A DNA stretch of 64,000 bases from Oceanihabitans sediminis (GCF_003337215.1 NZ_QPIG01000001.1:310001-374000), one strand, 5' to 3'; shown: positions 9,569 through 19,084, numbered from the stretch's first letter. The notes: a model not told the origin generated them from the sequence alone. A program made the numbers and translations.

Positions 9569-10576
9569 ATGAAAAGAAGAAACTTCCTCAAGAAAACCTC
9601 TTTAACTAGTGTTGGATTAGCTATTGGCTCTACCCTTTTGGCTTCTGAAGAAACTACGAATACAACCACTTCACCAAACACTTCTAAAGAATATAACAAA
9701 GCATCTTTACCTGTAGTTGTGGCAACCTGGAAGGTGAAAAATGCCACAGCAAAAGCAATGGAAATATTAGAAGCAGGAGGAACAGCTTTAGATGCGGTAG
9801 AACAAGGTTGCATGGTAGAAGAAGCAGATATCAATAATAAATCTGTTGGAAAAGGAGGCTTGCCAGATAGAGATGGAAAGCTAAGTCTTGACGCTTGTAT
9901 CATGGATAAAAACGGCAACTGTGGTTCTGTTGTTTATCTTCAAGATGTAACTCATGCTATTTCTGTAGCTAGAAAAGTTATGGAAGACACGCCGCATGTA
10001 ATGCTTGCGGGAGCAGGCGCAAAGAAGTTTGCCTTAGAAAAAGGTTTTCAAGCAGAGAATCTACTAACGGATGCTGCGAAAGAAGCCTGGGAAAAATGGA
10101 AAGTAGAAGCCAAATACAAACCCATTATCAATATAGAAAACCATGATACTATTGGTATGTTAGCTATAGATAAAAATGGAGATATTGCTGGAGGTTGTAC
10201 TTCTAGCGGGCTTGCTTATAAATTAGACGGACGTGTAGGAGATTCCCCAATCATTGGAGCAGGATTATTTATAGACAATGAAGTTGGAGGCTGTGTTGCC
10301 ACCGGCCTAGGGGAAGAAGTTGTAAAAACCGTTGTTAGCTTTTTAGTAGTAGAACTCATGCGTCAAGGAAAAACACCACAAGAAGCATGTGAGGAAGCCA
10401 TTGGCAGAATTGTAAACAAGCCCAACAGTAATTATAAAAACTTTCAGGTTGGTTATATTGCTATAAACAAACAAGGAGAAACCGGAAGCTACGCCATTCA
10501 CGAATGGTTTAGTATGACCAAGTTTCAAGATGGCGTGAACGAACAAGTACCTTCGGATTATTATTTAAAGCAATAG
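9569..10576 (+). CDS. N4-(beta-N-acetylglucosaminyl)-L-asparaginase (glycosylasparaginase), Tat-exported
   Basis: A 335-residue Ntn-hydrolase that splits GlcNAc-Asn into aspartate and 1-amino-GlcNAc, the last step in clearing N-glycosylated peptides. The precursor should cleave itself before Thr194 in the HDTIGMLAI motif. Other family blocks are ADINNKSVGKGGLPDRDG, RVGDSPIIGAGLF and ATGLGEEVV. The N-terminus MKRRNFLKK plus a hydrophobic stretch is a twin-arginine signal, so the folded enzyme probably acts in the periplasm. It resembles the Elizabethkingia enzyme, from the same genus as the classical PNGase F. It sits in line with GH92 and the permease, behind a hairpin at 9520-9547. Confidence 0.95.
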   Translation: MKRRNFLKKTSLTSVGLAIGSTLLASEETTNTTTSPNTSKEYNKASLPVVVATWKVKNATAKAMEILEAGGTALDAVEQGCMVEEADINNKSVGKGGLPDRDGKLSLDACIMDKNGNCGSVVYLQDVTHAISVARKVMEDTPHVMLAGAGAKKFALEKGFQAENLLTDAAKEAWEKWKVEAKYKPIINIENHDTIGMLAIDKNGDIAGGCTSSGLAYKLDGRVGDSPIIGAGLFIDNEVGGCVATGLGEEVVKTVVSFLVVELMRQGKTPQEACEEAIGRIVNKPNSNYKNFQVGYIAINKQGETGSYAIHEWFSMTKFQDGVNEQVPSDYYLKQ

Positions 10577-10619
10577 AAGATTTCTTTAAGTCTCTTTATT
10601 TTTAGTTACTATCTATAAA

Positions 10620-12032
10620 TTAAAACCACTTAATAGTTAAGTTCACTAACTTTTGTTTGAAGTTATTGTACGGTGGAAACAAAAACTCTATGGAACCAAT
10701 GGTATGCTGTTTCATTACCGAGCGCATATTGGAGAACTCCTGAAATCCAAAAACACCATGTGCCTTACCAATACCACTATTATTACTCCCTCCAAAAGGT
10801 AAGTAGTGATTAGAATATTGCACCACATTATTATTAATAGCAGAACTACCTGCTCTAGTATTCTTTAAAATATAATTGGTGTTTTTCTTACTCTTTGAAT
10901 ATACGTATAAGGCCAAAGGTTTTTCTCCAGCATTTATATAGGCAATTGCTTCCTCTAGGTTTTTGTAAGTTTTTATAGGAAGTATTGGTCCGAAAATCTC
11001 CTCTTGTAAAAGAGAAGCCTCTTCCGGTAAGTTAGAAATTACGGTTGGTGTAATAAAATTATCTTCAGAAGCTGTTTTACCCCCTATTTCTATGGTTGCA
11101 TTTTTCGATGTAGCATCTTCTAAATGATTTACTAAACGCTGAAAATGTTTTTTATTTACTACACGACAAAGCGAATTGGAAGCAGCTGGATTTTCGGTAT
11201 AAAAATGTTGTAGCTGTTTTTTTAGTTCTGTGATAAAGGCATCTTTTATCGTGTCTTTTATCAAAATATAATCTGGAGCAATACAGGTTTGTCCGCTATT
11301 TAAAAACTTTCCCCAAGTAATTTTCTTTGCAGCCTTTTTTAAGTTAGCTGTTTCGTCGATAATGGTTGGCGACTTCCCTCCTAACTCCAGGGTTACCGAG
11401 GTTAGATGTTTGGAAGCTGCTTGCATCACTATTTTTCCTACTTGCGGAGATCCCGTAAAAAAGATATGATTAAAAGGAAGTTTTAATAATTCTTGCGACA
11501 CCTCCACCTCTCCTTCTACAAGAGCAATTTCTTCTTCCGAAAATAAATCTGTCACTATATTGGCCATGACTTTAGAGATGTTGGGAGTCATTTCCGAAGG
11601 TTTAATAATCACTGTATTTCCTGCAGCTATTGCCGAAACCAATGGTCCGAAGGTTAAGTTTAAAGGGAAATTCCACGGAGAAATAATTAAACAAACCCCT
11701 TTAGGCTCGTACATATACCAAGAAGAAGAGCCTATAAAAGCCATAGGAGTTTCGACCTTTTGGCGTTTCATCCAGGATTTCAAATGGGATTTGGCAAACT
11801 TAATTTCGCTAACCACCGGGTATATTTCTGTTAAATCGGTTTCGGTATATGGTTTTTTGAAATCGGTATACAGCGCCTCACGAATTCTTTCTTTATAGGT
11901 GATTTCTACTGCTTTTTTTAAAGCATTCAGTTTTTGAATACGCTGTTTGCATGTGCTGTTTCCTACTGCAAATTGGTTTTCCTTTTGTTTTGAAAACAAT
12001 TCAAAATACGGATTATTTTTAAAGTCCTTCAT
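10620..12032 (-). CDS. aldehyde dehydrogenase (ALDH3-like family)
   Basis: A 470-residue NAD(P)-dependent aldehyde dehydrogenase without signal peptide. The substrate-binding and catalytic blocks are intact: SPWNFPLNL (118-126), FFTGSPQVGK (191-200), LELGGKSPT with general base E216, and NSGQTCIAPDY with nucleophile C250. The hydrophobic C-terminal end (IEFLFPPYNNFKQKLV) resembles class 3 / fatty-aldehyde dehydrogenases. The aldehyde cannot be named. It converges with the glycosylasparaginase gene (43 bp apart), and nothing ties it functionally to glycan breakdown. Confidence 0.88.
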   Translation of the reverse strand: MKDFKNNPYFELFSKQKENQFAVGNSTCKQRIQKLNALKKAVEITYKERIREALYTDFKKPYTETDLTEIYPVVSEIKFAKSHLKSWMKRQKVETPMAFIGSSSWYMYEPKGVCLIISPWNFPLNLTFGPLVSAIAAGNTVIIKPSEMTPNISKVMANIVTDLFSEEEIALVEGEVEVSQELLKLPFNHIFFTGSPQVGKIVMQAASKHLTSVTLELGGKSPTIIDETANLKKAAKKITWGKFLNSGQTCIAPDYILIKDTIKDAFITELKKQLQHFYTENPAASNSLCRVVNKKHFQRLVNHLEDATSKNATIEIGGKTASEDNFITPTVISNLPEEASLLQEEIFGPILPIKTYKNLEEAIAYINAGEKPLALYVYSKSKKNTNYILKNTRAGSSAINNNVVQYSNHYLPFGGSNNSGIGKAHGVFGFQEFSNMRSVMKQHTIGSIEFLFPPYNNFKQKLVNLTIKWF

Positions 12033-12336
12033 AGTTATTCCCTGTTTAACAAGTGCTTTTTTCTATTCTGCCTGTTGTCACACACCTGTTTTTTCTCTGT
12101 GTCGAAGTTAAACAAAATACTTTTCCCCGATGCGAAAAGCTGCTTTCATCTTCTATCTGCCTAAAATCTGTAGTTTATGTGTTTTTGTAACAAGCAAGCA
12201 AGAAAAACTGCTGCTGAAATTAGAGGAAATATTTTAAAAAAGAAAATTAAAAAAGCGACAAAGATGCTCTATTAGGAGGGCTAAGTACAAGTTGTAAATC
12301 TGTGTTATTTGGATAAAAAACTGCATATTTTTACTA
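12033..12336. other. intergenic stretch upstream of the ALDH gene
   Basis: About 300 bp with no credible coding frame. It should contain the aldehyde dehydrogenase promoter (minus strand) but no clean TAnnTTTG box is found. The right end runs into the 11-bp tandem array. Confidence 0.5.
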
Positions 12337-12490
12337 CGGAGTCACTACGGAGTCACTACGAACCATCCTCGAACCATCCTCGAACCATCCTCGAACCATC
12401 CTCGAACCATCCTCGAACCATCCTCGAAGTATCCTCGAAGTATCCTCGAAGTATCCTCGAAGTATCCTCGAAGTATCCTCGAAGTATCTA
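12337..12490. repeat. 14-unit, 11-bp tandem array in three homogeneous blocks
   Basis: Fourteen 11-bp units lie in perfect register over 154 bp: two copies of CGGAGTCACTA, six of CGAACCATCCT, then six of CGAAGTATCCT (the last ends TA instead of CT). Units within a block are identical and blocks differ at several positions, suggesting stepwise expansion of three variants. Blocks two and three contain no stop codon in any of the six frames, so a 68-codon frame across them (12309-12515, with an 11-residue repeat) arises automatically and is not evidence for a gene. The array lies about 170 bp upstream of polA. The period is close to one DNA helical turn, so phased protein binding or slippage are both possible. 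Confidence 0.95.
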
Positions 12491-12630
12491 TGGAAAAATA
12501 TTTGCTCTGAAATAAGGAAAGTCCTTAGCTAAAAAAAGTTCTTCACAAATTGCATTTTATTTCCCCATTTAGGATAGAAATAAATCCTAGTGAAGCCTTC
12601 AAAAGTCTTAAAGGTCTAATAAGTTTTTCG

Positions 12631-12638
12631 TAGCTTTG
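12631..12638 (+). promoter_or_regulatory. candidate -7 box for polA
   Basis: TAGCTTTG matches TAnnTTTG and lies 22 nt upstream of the polA ATG. The -33 element is not obvious. Confidence 0.5.
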
Positions 12639-12660
12639 AATTTCTTTCAAAACAAATACT

Positions 12661-15495
12661 ATGTCCGAACAAAAACGCCTTTTTTTAGTAGATGCTTACG
12701 CATTAATTTTCCGTGGCTACTACGCATTTATAAAAAACCCAAGAATCAACTCCAAGGGAGAAGACACCTCAGCAATTATGGGGTTTATGAACTCGCTTTT
12801 AGATGTTATAAAACGAGAAAGACCCGATCATCTTGCTGTTTGTTTTGATAAAGGCGGAAGTGCAGACCGAGTAGAAATGTTTGAAGCCTATAAAGCAAAT
12901 CGTGACGAGACTCCAGAGGGAATAAAAACGGCCGTTCCGTATATATATGAAATTTTAAAAGCCATGCATATTCCTATCATGGTTAAGGAGGGATATGAAG
13001 CAGATGATGTGATAGGGACGCTTGCAAAAAAAGCCGAAAAAGAAGGATATAAAACCTTTATGGTTACGCCAGATAAGGATTTTGCCCAGCTAGTTTCTGA
13101 AAATATATTTATGTACCGACCAGTTTTTGGTGGTGGTTATGAAACTTGGGGAATTCCGGAAGTACAACAGAAGTTTGAAGTAGAAGATCCGCTTCAAGTC
13201 ATTGACTATTTAGGAATGATGGGCGATTCTTCCGATAATATTCCTGGGCTTCCAGGAGTTGGTGAAAAAACAGCAAAGAAGTTTTTAAAGCAGTTTGGTA
13301 GCATGGAAAACCTATTAGCTAGTACCGATCAGCTAAAAGGAAAAATGAAAGAAAAGATTGAAGCCAATAAGGAGCTTGGAATGCTTTCTAAGCAGCTAGC
13401 CACGATTATGCTAGATGTTCCTGTGGAATTCAATGAAAAGGATTTTGAAATGTCGGAGCCAGATATTCCGAAGGTTACAGAAATCTTTCAAGAATTAGAA
13501 TTCAGACGTTTGATTGACAATTTCAATAAAACTTTTGCTAAAGAAACGGAAGCAAGCACTAGTACCGATAAAAAAGCAGCAGTTAAAACAACTCCTAAGG
13601 AAGAAAAATCTGCCGGAGAAGGACAGTTTTCTTTATTTGGTGGCGGTTCTGATTCAGAAGCAGCAGCTTCTACACATTCAAGAAAAACAGCCGAAACCAC
13701 GCCACACTTCTACCAAAGTGTTGCACCAGGTATGGCAACCAAGCTTTTTATTAAAAACTTAATGAAGCAAACTTCGGTGTGTTTTGATACAGAAACTACC
13801 GGATTAAATCCCTTGACTGCAGAGCTAGTAGGAATTGCTTTTTCTTGGGAAGTTGGTAAAGGATTTTATATTCCGTTTCCGGAAGACCAGCAGGAAGCAC
13901 AGGAATTAATAGAAGTTTTACGAGTGTTTTTTGAAAGTGAAACCATTGAAAAAATCGGTCAGAATTTAAAATATGATATTAAGGTTTTAGCTAAGTATGG
14001 TATTAGCGTAAAAGGAAAGTTATTTGATACTATGCTAGCGCACTATTTAATCAATCCGGATATGCGTCATAATATGGATGTACTAGCGGAAACCTATTTA
14101 AACTATACGCCAATTTCTATCACAGAATTGCTAGGGAAGAAAGGAAAAAACCAACTTTCTATGCGTGAGGTTCCTTTAGAAAAGCAAACCGAATACGCGG
14201 TAGAAGATGCCGATATTACGCTGCAGTTAAAAGAACATTTTACTAAGGAATTAGGCGATGCCAATACCCAAAAGCTTTTTGATGAAATCGAAATTCCGTT
14301 GCTACGCGTTTTAGCAGCTATGGAATTAGAAGGAATTCGCTTAGACACTGCCTTTTTAAATTCTCTTGCTGATGACTTAAATAAGGATATCGCGAACCTT
14401 GAAAAGCAAATTTTTGAGGTTGCCGGAGAAGAATTCAATATTGCTTCCCCAAAACAATTGGGAATCATTTTATTTGAAAAACTGAAGTTGGTAGATAAGC
14501 CTAAAAAGACCAAAACGGGTCAGTATGCAACTTCTGAAGACATCCTATCCTATCTAGCAAAGGACCATGAGATTATTCGAAATATTTTAGAATATCGCGG
14601 ACTAACTAAATTAAAGAGCACCTATGTAGATGCCCTTCCGCTTCAGGTAGAAGCAAGCACTGGCAGAGTACATACAGACTATATGCAAACCGTTGCTGCT
14701 ACCGGAAGATTAAGTAGTAATAACCCAAACCTGCAAAACATTCCTATTCGTACCGAAAGAGGAAGACAGGTGCGAAAAGCCTTTGTTCCTAGAAACGAAG
14801 AATACACCTTACTGGCTGCCGATTATTCGCAAATTGAATTACGTGTTATTGCAGCCTTAAGTCAAGAAGAAACCATGATTGAAGCCTTTAAAAACGGAGA
14901 AGATATTCACGCTTCTACCGCTTCCAAGGTATTTAATGTACCCCTTGCCGAAGTTACTAGAGAACAACGTAGTAATGCCAAAACGGTAAACTTCGGAATT
15001 ATCTATGGGGTTTCTGCTTTCGGGCTAAGCAACCAAACCGATTTATCACGTAGCGAAGCCAAGGATTTGATAGACACCTATTATGAAACCTATCCGAAAT
15101 TAAAAGCCTACATCAGTAAGCAGGTAGATTTTGCTAGAGATCATGGTTATGTAAAAACGGTTTTAGACAGAAGACGTTATTTAAAAGATATTAATTCTAG
15201 AAACGCGGTAGTTCGTGGTGCTGCAGAGCGTAATGCGGTAAACGCCCCTATACAAGGATCTGCGGCCGACATTATTAAGATTGCCATGATTAACATCTAT
15301 AACAAGCTAGAAGCTGGAAACTACAAAACGAAAATGCTTTTACAAGTACATGATGAATTGGTTTTTGATGTTTATAAGCCAGAACTAGAGGAAATGAAAA
15401 GCCTTATTAAAAGCGAAATGGAAAACGCCTTTAGCCTAGATGTTCCATTAGACGTAGAAATGGATATAGGTGAGAACTGGTTGGAAGCGCATTAA
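12661..15495 (+). CDS. polA: DNA polymerase I
   Basis: A 944-residue family A polymerase for gap repair and RNA primer removal. Three domains are present: a 5'-3' exonuclease (about 1-300; VDAYALIFRGYYAF, EADDVIGTLA, GDSSDNIPGLPGVGEKTA); a 3'-5' proofreading exonuclease (about 350-540; CFDTETTGLNP keeps the DxE metal ligands, EDADITLQL); and the polymerase (about 570-944; DYSQIELRV motif A, RSNAKTVNFGIIYG motif B, QVHDELVFDV motif C). Proofreading therefore looks intact, unlike in some family members. A lysine/serine-rich linker at about 290-345 separates the first two domains. The Nudix gene starts 12 bp downstream, so polA may be co-transcribed with the Nudix-helicase pair. Confidence 0.98.
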   Translation: MSEQKRLFLVDAYALIFRGYYAFIKNPRINSKGEDTSAIMGFMNSLLDVIKRERPDHLAVCFDKGGSADRVEMFEAYKANRDETPEGIKTAVPYIYEILKAMHIPIMVKEGYEADDVIGTLAKKAEKEGYKTFMVTPDKDFAQLVSENIFMYRPVFGGGYETWGIPEVQQKFEVEDPLQVIDYLGMMGDSSDNIPGLPGVGEKTAKKFLKQFGSMENLLASTDQLKGKMKEKIEANKELGMLSKQLATIMLDVPVEFNEKDFEMSEPDIPKVTEIFQELEFRRLIDNFNKTFAKETEASTSTDKKAAVKTTPKEEKSAGEGQFSLFGGGSDSEAAASTHSRKTAETTPHFYQSVAPGMATKLFIKNLMKQTSVCFDTETTGLNPLTAELVGIAFSWEVGKGFYIPFPEDQQEAQELIEVLRVFFESETIEKIGQNLKYDIKVLAKYGISVKGKLFDTMLAHYLINPDMRHNMDVLAETYLNYTPISITELLGKKGKNQLSMREVPLEKQTEYAVEDADITLQLKEHFTKELGDANTQKLFDEIEIPLLRVLAAMELEGIRLDTAFLNSLADDLNKDIANLEKQIFEVAGEEFNIASPKQLGIILFEKLKLVDKPKKTKTGQYATSEDILSYLAKDHEIIRNILEYRGLTKLKSTYVDALPLQVEASTGRVHTDYMQTVAATGRLSSNNPNLQNIPIRTERGRQVRKAFVPRNEEYTLLAADYSQIELRVIAALSQEETMIEAFKNGEDIHASTASKVFNVPLAEVTREQRSNAKTVNFGIIYGVSAFGLSNQTDLSRSEAKDLIDTYYETYPKLKAYISKQVDFARDHGYVKTVLDRRRYLKDINSRNAVVRGAAERNAVNAPIQGSAADIIKIAMINIYNKLEAGNYKTKMLLQVHDELVFDVYKPELEEMKSLIKSEMENAFSLDVPLDVEMDIGENWLEAH

Positions 15496-15507
15496 TTTGA
15501 ACCAATT

Positions 15508-15894
15508 ATGAAGACCATTCTTGTTACCTGTGCCATCATTCATTTTGATGAAAAGATTCTTGCCGTACAACGAAGTGCCACAATGAAACTTCCGTTGAAA
15601 TGGGAGTTTGCTGGTGGTAAAATTGAAGCAGGAGAAACGGAAGAAGCTTGCGTAAAGCGTGAAGTTCTTGAAGAATTAAATATTCATATTGCAGTCAAAA
15701 AGCGGCTGTCTCCGGTTAGCCATGCTTATCCAGACTTTAAAATCCAATTGATTCCTTATACCGCTGACTATGTTTCAGGGGAATTGAAGCTACGAGAGCA
15801 TGCTGATTATAAATTAGCCCATAAAGAAGAACTGCTAAGTTTGGATTGGGCTGAGGCGGATGTGCCGATTGTTAAAGAATTATTAGAGCTATGA
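15508..15894 (+). CDS. Nudix hydrolase (MutT-like)
   Basis: A 128-residue nucleotide pyrophosphohydrolase. The Nudix box runs from G37 to I59 (GGKIEAGETEEACVKREV, then LEELNI); it has every metal-ligand position and only the late Gly is replaced by Asn58. Size and start (TCAIIHFDEKILAVQRS) fit the MutT/CTP-pyrophosphohydrolase group that cleans oxidised or odd nucleotides. Its stop TGA overlaps the ATG of the helicase gene (ATGA at 15891-15894), implying translational coupling and a shared function. Its nucleotide substrate is unknown. Confidence 0.9.
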   Translation: MKTILVTCAIIHFDEKILAVQRSATMKLPLKWEFAGGKIEAGETEEACVKREVLEELNIHIAVKKRLSPVSHAYPDFKIQLIPYTADYVSGELKLREHADYKLAHKEELLSLDWAEADVPIVKELLEL

Positions 15895-18800
15895 ATCAAG
15901 GAATTTACGAAGAATTAGTAACGCAACTTGTATCTGAAAAGATAAATGAACTCGATAGAGATAAGTTTTTTCTTAAGAAAAGTGAAATAGATAAAGAAGA
16001 AGCTTCAGATGTGCTATCTAAACATCTTTCAAAAACTTTAAAACATGCTTTTCAACTTGTCAAGGGAGTAAATAAGATTGACAAACAAATTGAAATTGCA
16101 AACAAAATCATCAGGCTTCTAAAAGAAGAATTCAACAAGCAAGAATTTGACGATGACTTAGTAAGTGTTGAAGGTGAAATTTTAAAAGCTGTATTCTCTA
16201 AAGCAGATGCGCATTTTTCAGACCTTGACCTTCACCTAAAGGAAATCACACCATATACTAGACTTACACAAAGTGAATTATTTACTGGAGGCAACGGAGG
16301 CTTATCTCTTGAGAGCGAATTAAAAAAAGAGATTCTCTCATCTAATCAAATAAACCTATTAGTTTCTTTTATTAAGTTTAAAGGAATCATAATCCTTGAG
16401 AATGAGCTTAGAGAATTTACCGAAAGAGGTGGCAAACTAAAAGTCATTACAACTACATATATTGGAGCAACCGACTATAAAGCGATTCAATTGCTTTCTA
16501 GTCTACCCAACACAGAGGTTAAAATTTCCTATAATACTTCAAACGAAAGATTACACGCAAAGGCATATTTATTTTATAGAGATTCAGGGTTTCATACTGC
16601 TTATATCGGTTCTTCAAACTTCTCTAGGTCTGCACTTACAGATGGTTTAGAGTGGAATTTAAAAGTAACTACAAAGGAAGTTAGTCATATTATAAGTAAA
16701 TTTCAAAAAACATTTGATGCTTATTGGGCGAGTGATGATTTTGAATTATTTGATGAATCCATACATAAAGACAAACTAATAAGCGCATTAAAACAAAGTA
16801 AATTTAGCAAGCCTTACGAAAACACTTCTGCTTATTTCGACATCAAGCCATTTCCATATCAAAATGAAGTTTTAGAAAAACTAGAAGTAGAAAGAACCGT
16901 TCACAACAGATTTAGAAACCTAGTAGTTGCCGCCACTGGAACAGGAAAAACAGTAATTTCAGCATTTGACTATAAACGATTTAGACAAAATAACAAATCA
17001 TCAAAATTGCTTTTTCTAGCACATAGAAAAGAAATTATACAAAAATCACTTTCAACATTTCAAGGCGTATTAAGAAACAATAATATCGGTGAACTATGGG
17101 TTGATGGAATGGTTCCTAATAATTTTGAATTTGTTTTCGCATCTGTTCAGTCGGTGAACAATCAACTTGAAACGGTAGGATTGGCACCCGATTATTATGA
17201 CTATATCATTATTGATGAATGTCATCACCAAGCAGCGAAAAGCTATAGAGCTATTATCGACTACTTTAAACCAAAAATACTTCTTGGACTAACAGCAACT
17301 CCCGAAAGAATGGATGGTGGAGATATTTTAGAAGATTTCCATGATAGAATCGCTGCTGAAATAAGGTTACCAGAAGCTTTAAACAGAAAACTACTTTGTC
17401 CGTTTCAATATTTCGGCATTACAGACAGTATTGATTTATCAAATGTAAGTTGGGCACGAGGGAAATATGTGGCCAGTGAGTTAACCAATATTTATACAGA
17501 AAGTGACAGAAGAGTCCGAGAAATTATCGATGCTTTAGAGAAGTACACGAAAGACATACACGATGTGAGAGCTCTAGGTTATTGTGTCTCTATGGAACAT
17601 GCTCGTTACATGGCTGAAAAATTTAATTTAGTTGGATTAAAAGCTGATTATTTAACAAGTAATAATAGTAACGACCGAACTGCTATTCGTCAAAAATTAG
17701 AAAAAAAGGAAATCAACTATTTATTTGTAGTTGATATGTTTAACGAAGGAATAGACATTCCTCAAATTGATACATTACTCTTTTTAAGACCTACAGAAAG
17801 TTTAACTATTTTCCTTCAACAATTAGGAAGAGGATTACGTCTATATGAAGAAAAAGATTCATTGACTGTTTTAGACTTTGTTGGAAATGCACATTCTGAA
17901 TATAACTTTGAAAGTAAGTTCAGAGCACTTATTGGTAAAACAAATACTACCGTAGTTAAAGAAGTAGAAGATAACTTCCCTCATTTACCACTAGGATGCT
18001 CTATAATTTTAGAGAAAAAAGCAAAAGCTACAATTTTAAAGAACATTACAGCAGCAACCTCTTTAAATAAAAACAAATTAATTCAAAGAATACAACAATT
18101 TCAACACGACACACATTTACCACTAACCATCACCAACTTTAGTAAGTTTTACAATATTCCTTTACCTTCTATTTACAAAAGAGGTAGTTGGAAACGACTT
18201 TGCAACCTTGCAGGTAAGTTAGATGATTTTAGTTCTGTAAATGAAAAAGAAATCGTATCAGCTATTTCTAACAAGTGGCTTTCTACGAATTCTTTAAGTT
18301 ACTTCACATTTATTCTAAAACTTGCTCAAAAAGATTTCAATATCAATATTTCTAATTTTAATGAAACCGAAAAATCCATGCTCTTAATGTTACATTATGA
18401 TATTTGGCAAAAAGAAGGTGGTTTTAATTCATTAGAAAATAGTATTCAACAAATTGGAGCTAACAAAGTTTTAGTTGAAGAAATAAAAGAGGTTTTAGAG
18501 CTATTAATTGAAGATATAAACTTCAAAGAATTACCAATTGAACTTCCATATGAACAACCATTAAAATTACACAGCCGATATACAAGGGACCAAATTTTAG
18601 CTGCTTTTCAATTCAGTAGCTTCGAAAAAAAATCATCAAACAGAGAGGGAACGGCAGAAAACAAGGATTTAAACACAGAAATACTATTTATAAATCTTAT
18701 TAAATCTGAAGAAAATTTTTCACCAACTACTATGTATGATGATTATGCTGTAAATGAATTATTATTCCATTGGCAAACTCAAAACTCCGCTAGACCAGAC

Positions 18801-19031
18801 TTAGGAAAAGGCTTATCTTATGTTAATCATAAAAAAACAGAAAAACGTATTTTACTTTTTGTTAGAGAAAAAGCTAAAAATGAATATGGTAAAAGTATGG
18901 GGTATGTATTTATTGGTGAAGGCGAACTAAAAGACTATAAAGGTTCAAAACCTATGAGTATAAATTGGAAGCTTCAAGAACCAATGCCTCATTATTTATG
19001 GAAAGATGCTGCTAAACTTTCAGTAGGATAA
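15891..19031 (+). CDS. PLD-nuclease / SF2 helicase / DUF3427 protein
   Basis: A 1046-residue multidomain DNA enzyme. Order: helical N-terminus (1-135); phospholipase-D-type nuclease domain (about 140-285) with one HxK motif (RLHAKAYLF, H222 and K224) and GSSNFSRSAL (240-249); superfamily 2 helicase (about 318-665) with Walker A AATGTGKT (K353), DECH (442-445), LTATPERM (467-474) and motif VI QQLGRGLR (643-650); then a DUF3427-type C-terminal region (about 690-1046) with SRYTRDQILAAF at 895-906. One HKD motif per chain suggests dimerisation for nuclease activity. Such helicase-nuclease fusions resemble type III restriction and other anti-phage or repair enzymes, but no methylase or specificity partner is present. 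The coupled Nudix gene upstream is the only partner. A bidirectional terminator follows. Confidence 0.93.
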   Translation: MNQGIYEELVTQLVSEKINELDRDKFFLKKSEIDKEEASDVLSKHLSKTLKHAFQLVKGVNKIDKQIEIANKIIRLLKEEFNKQEFDDDLVSVEGEILKAVFSKADAHFSDLDLHLKEITPYTRLTQSELFTGGNGGLSLESELKKEILSSNQINLLVSFIKFKGIIILENELREFTERGGKLKVITTTYIGATDYKAIQLLSSLPNTEVKISYNTSNERLHAKAYLFYRDSGFHTAYIGSSNFSRSALTDGLEWNLKVTTKEVSHIISKFQKTFDAYWASDDFELFDESIHKDKLISALKQSKFSKPYENTSAYFDIKPFPYQNEVLEKLEVERTVHNRFRNLVVAATGTGKTVISAFDYKRFRQNNKSSKLLFLAHRKEIIQKSLSTFQGVLRNNNIGELWVDGMVPNNFEFVFASVQSVNNQLETVGLAPDYYDYIIIDECHHQAAKSYRAIIDYFKPKILLGLTATPERMDGGDILEDFHDRIAAEIRLPEALNRKLLCPFQYFGITDSIDLSNVSWARGKYVASELTNIYTESDRRVREIIDALEKYTKDIHDVRALGYCVSMEHARYMAEKFNLVGLKADYLTSNNSNDRTAIRQKLEKKEINYLFVVDMFNEGIDIPQIDTLLFLRPTESLTIFLQQLGRGLRLYEEKDSLTVLDFVGNAHSEYNFESKFRALIGKTNTTVVKEVEDNFPHLPLGCSIILEKKAKATILKNITAATSLNKNKLIQRIQQFQHDTHLPLTITNFSKFYNIPLPSIYKRGSWKRLCNLAGKLDDFSSVNEKEIVSAISNKWLSTNSLSYFTFILKLAQKDFNINISNFNETEKSMLLMLHYDIWQKEGGFNSLENSIQQIGANKVLVEEIKEVLELLIEDINFKELPIELPYEQPLKLHSRYTRDQILAAFQFSSFEKKSSNREGTAENKDLNTEILFINLIKSEENFSPTTMYDDYAVNELLFHWQTQNSARPDLGKGLSYVNHKKTEKRILLFVREKAKNEYGKSMGYVFIGEGELKDYKGSKPMSINWKLQEPMPHYLWKDAAKLSVG

Positions 19032-19050
19032 ATAACTTTAAAATCAAAAA

Positions 19051-19084
19051 AAACAGCCTCCAATCATTCGACTGGAGGCTGTTT
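19051..19084. terminator. bidirectional hairpin terminator, copy 1
   Basis: Twelve-base-pair stem AAACAGCCTCCA / TGGAGGCTGTTT with a 10-nt loop (ATCATTCGAC), with A- and T-rich flanks, between convergent genes. It is almost identical, loop included, to the hairpin at 30976-31013. Confidence 0.9.

Noticed and set aside
9514-9918. 134-codon minus-strand frame over the glycosylasparaginase N-terminus
   Set aside because: Antisense to a strongly supported Tat signal and Ntn-hydrolase domain, and it runs through the hairpin terminator.
12337-12490. CRISPR array
   Set aside because: Units are only 11 bp, directly adjacent and without spacers; no cas genes nearby.
12309-12515. 68-codon frame with 11-residue repeats across the tandem array
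   Set aside because: The 11-bp units have no stop in any forward frame, so an open frame is automatic. There is no promoter or sensible protein outside the repeat.
14103-14513. 136-codon antisense frame inside polA
   Set aside because: Opposite strand to a highly conserved gene, no promoter or homology; a composition shadow. The same applies to antisense frames at 11560-11898, 37296-37577 and 49588-50022.
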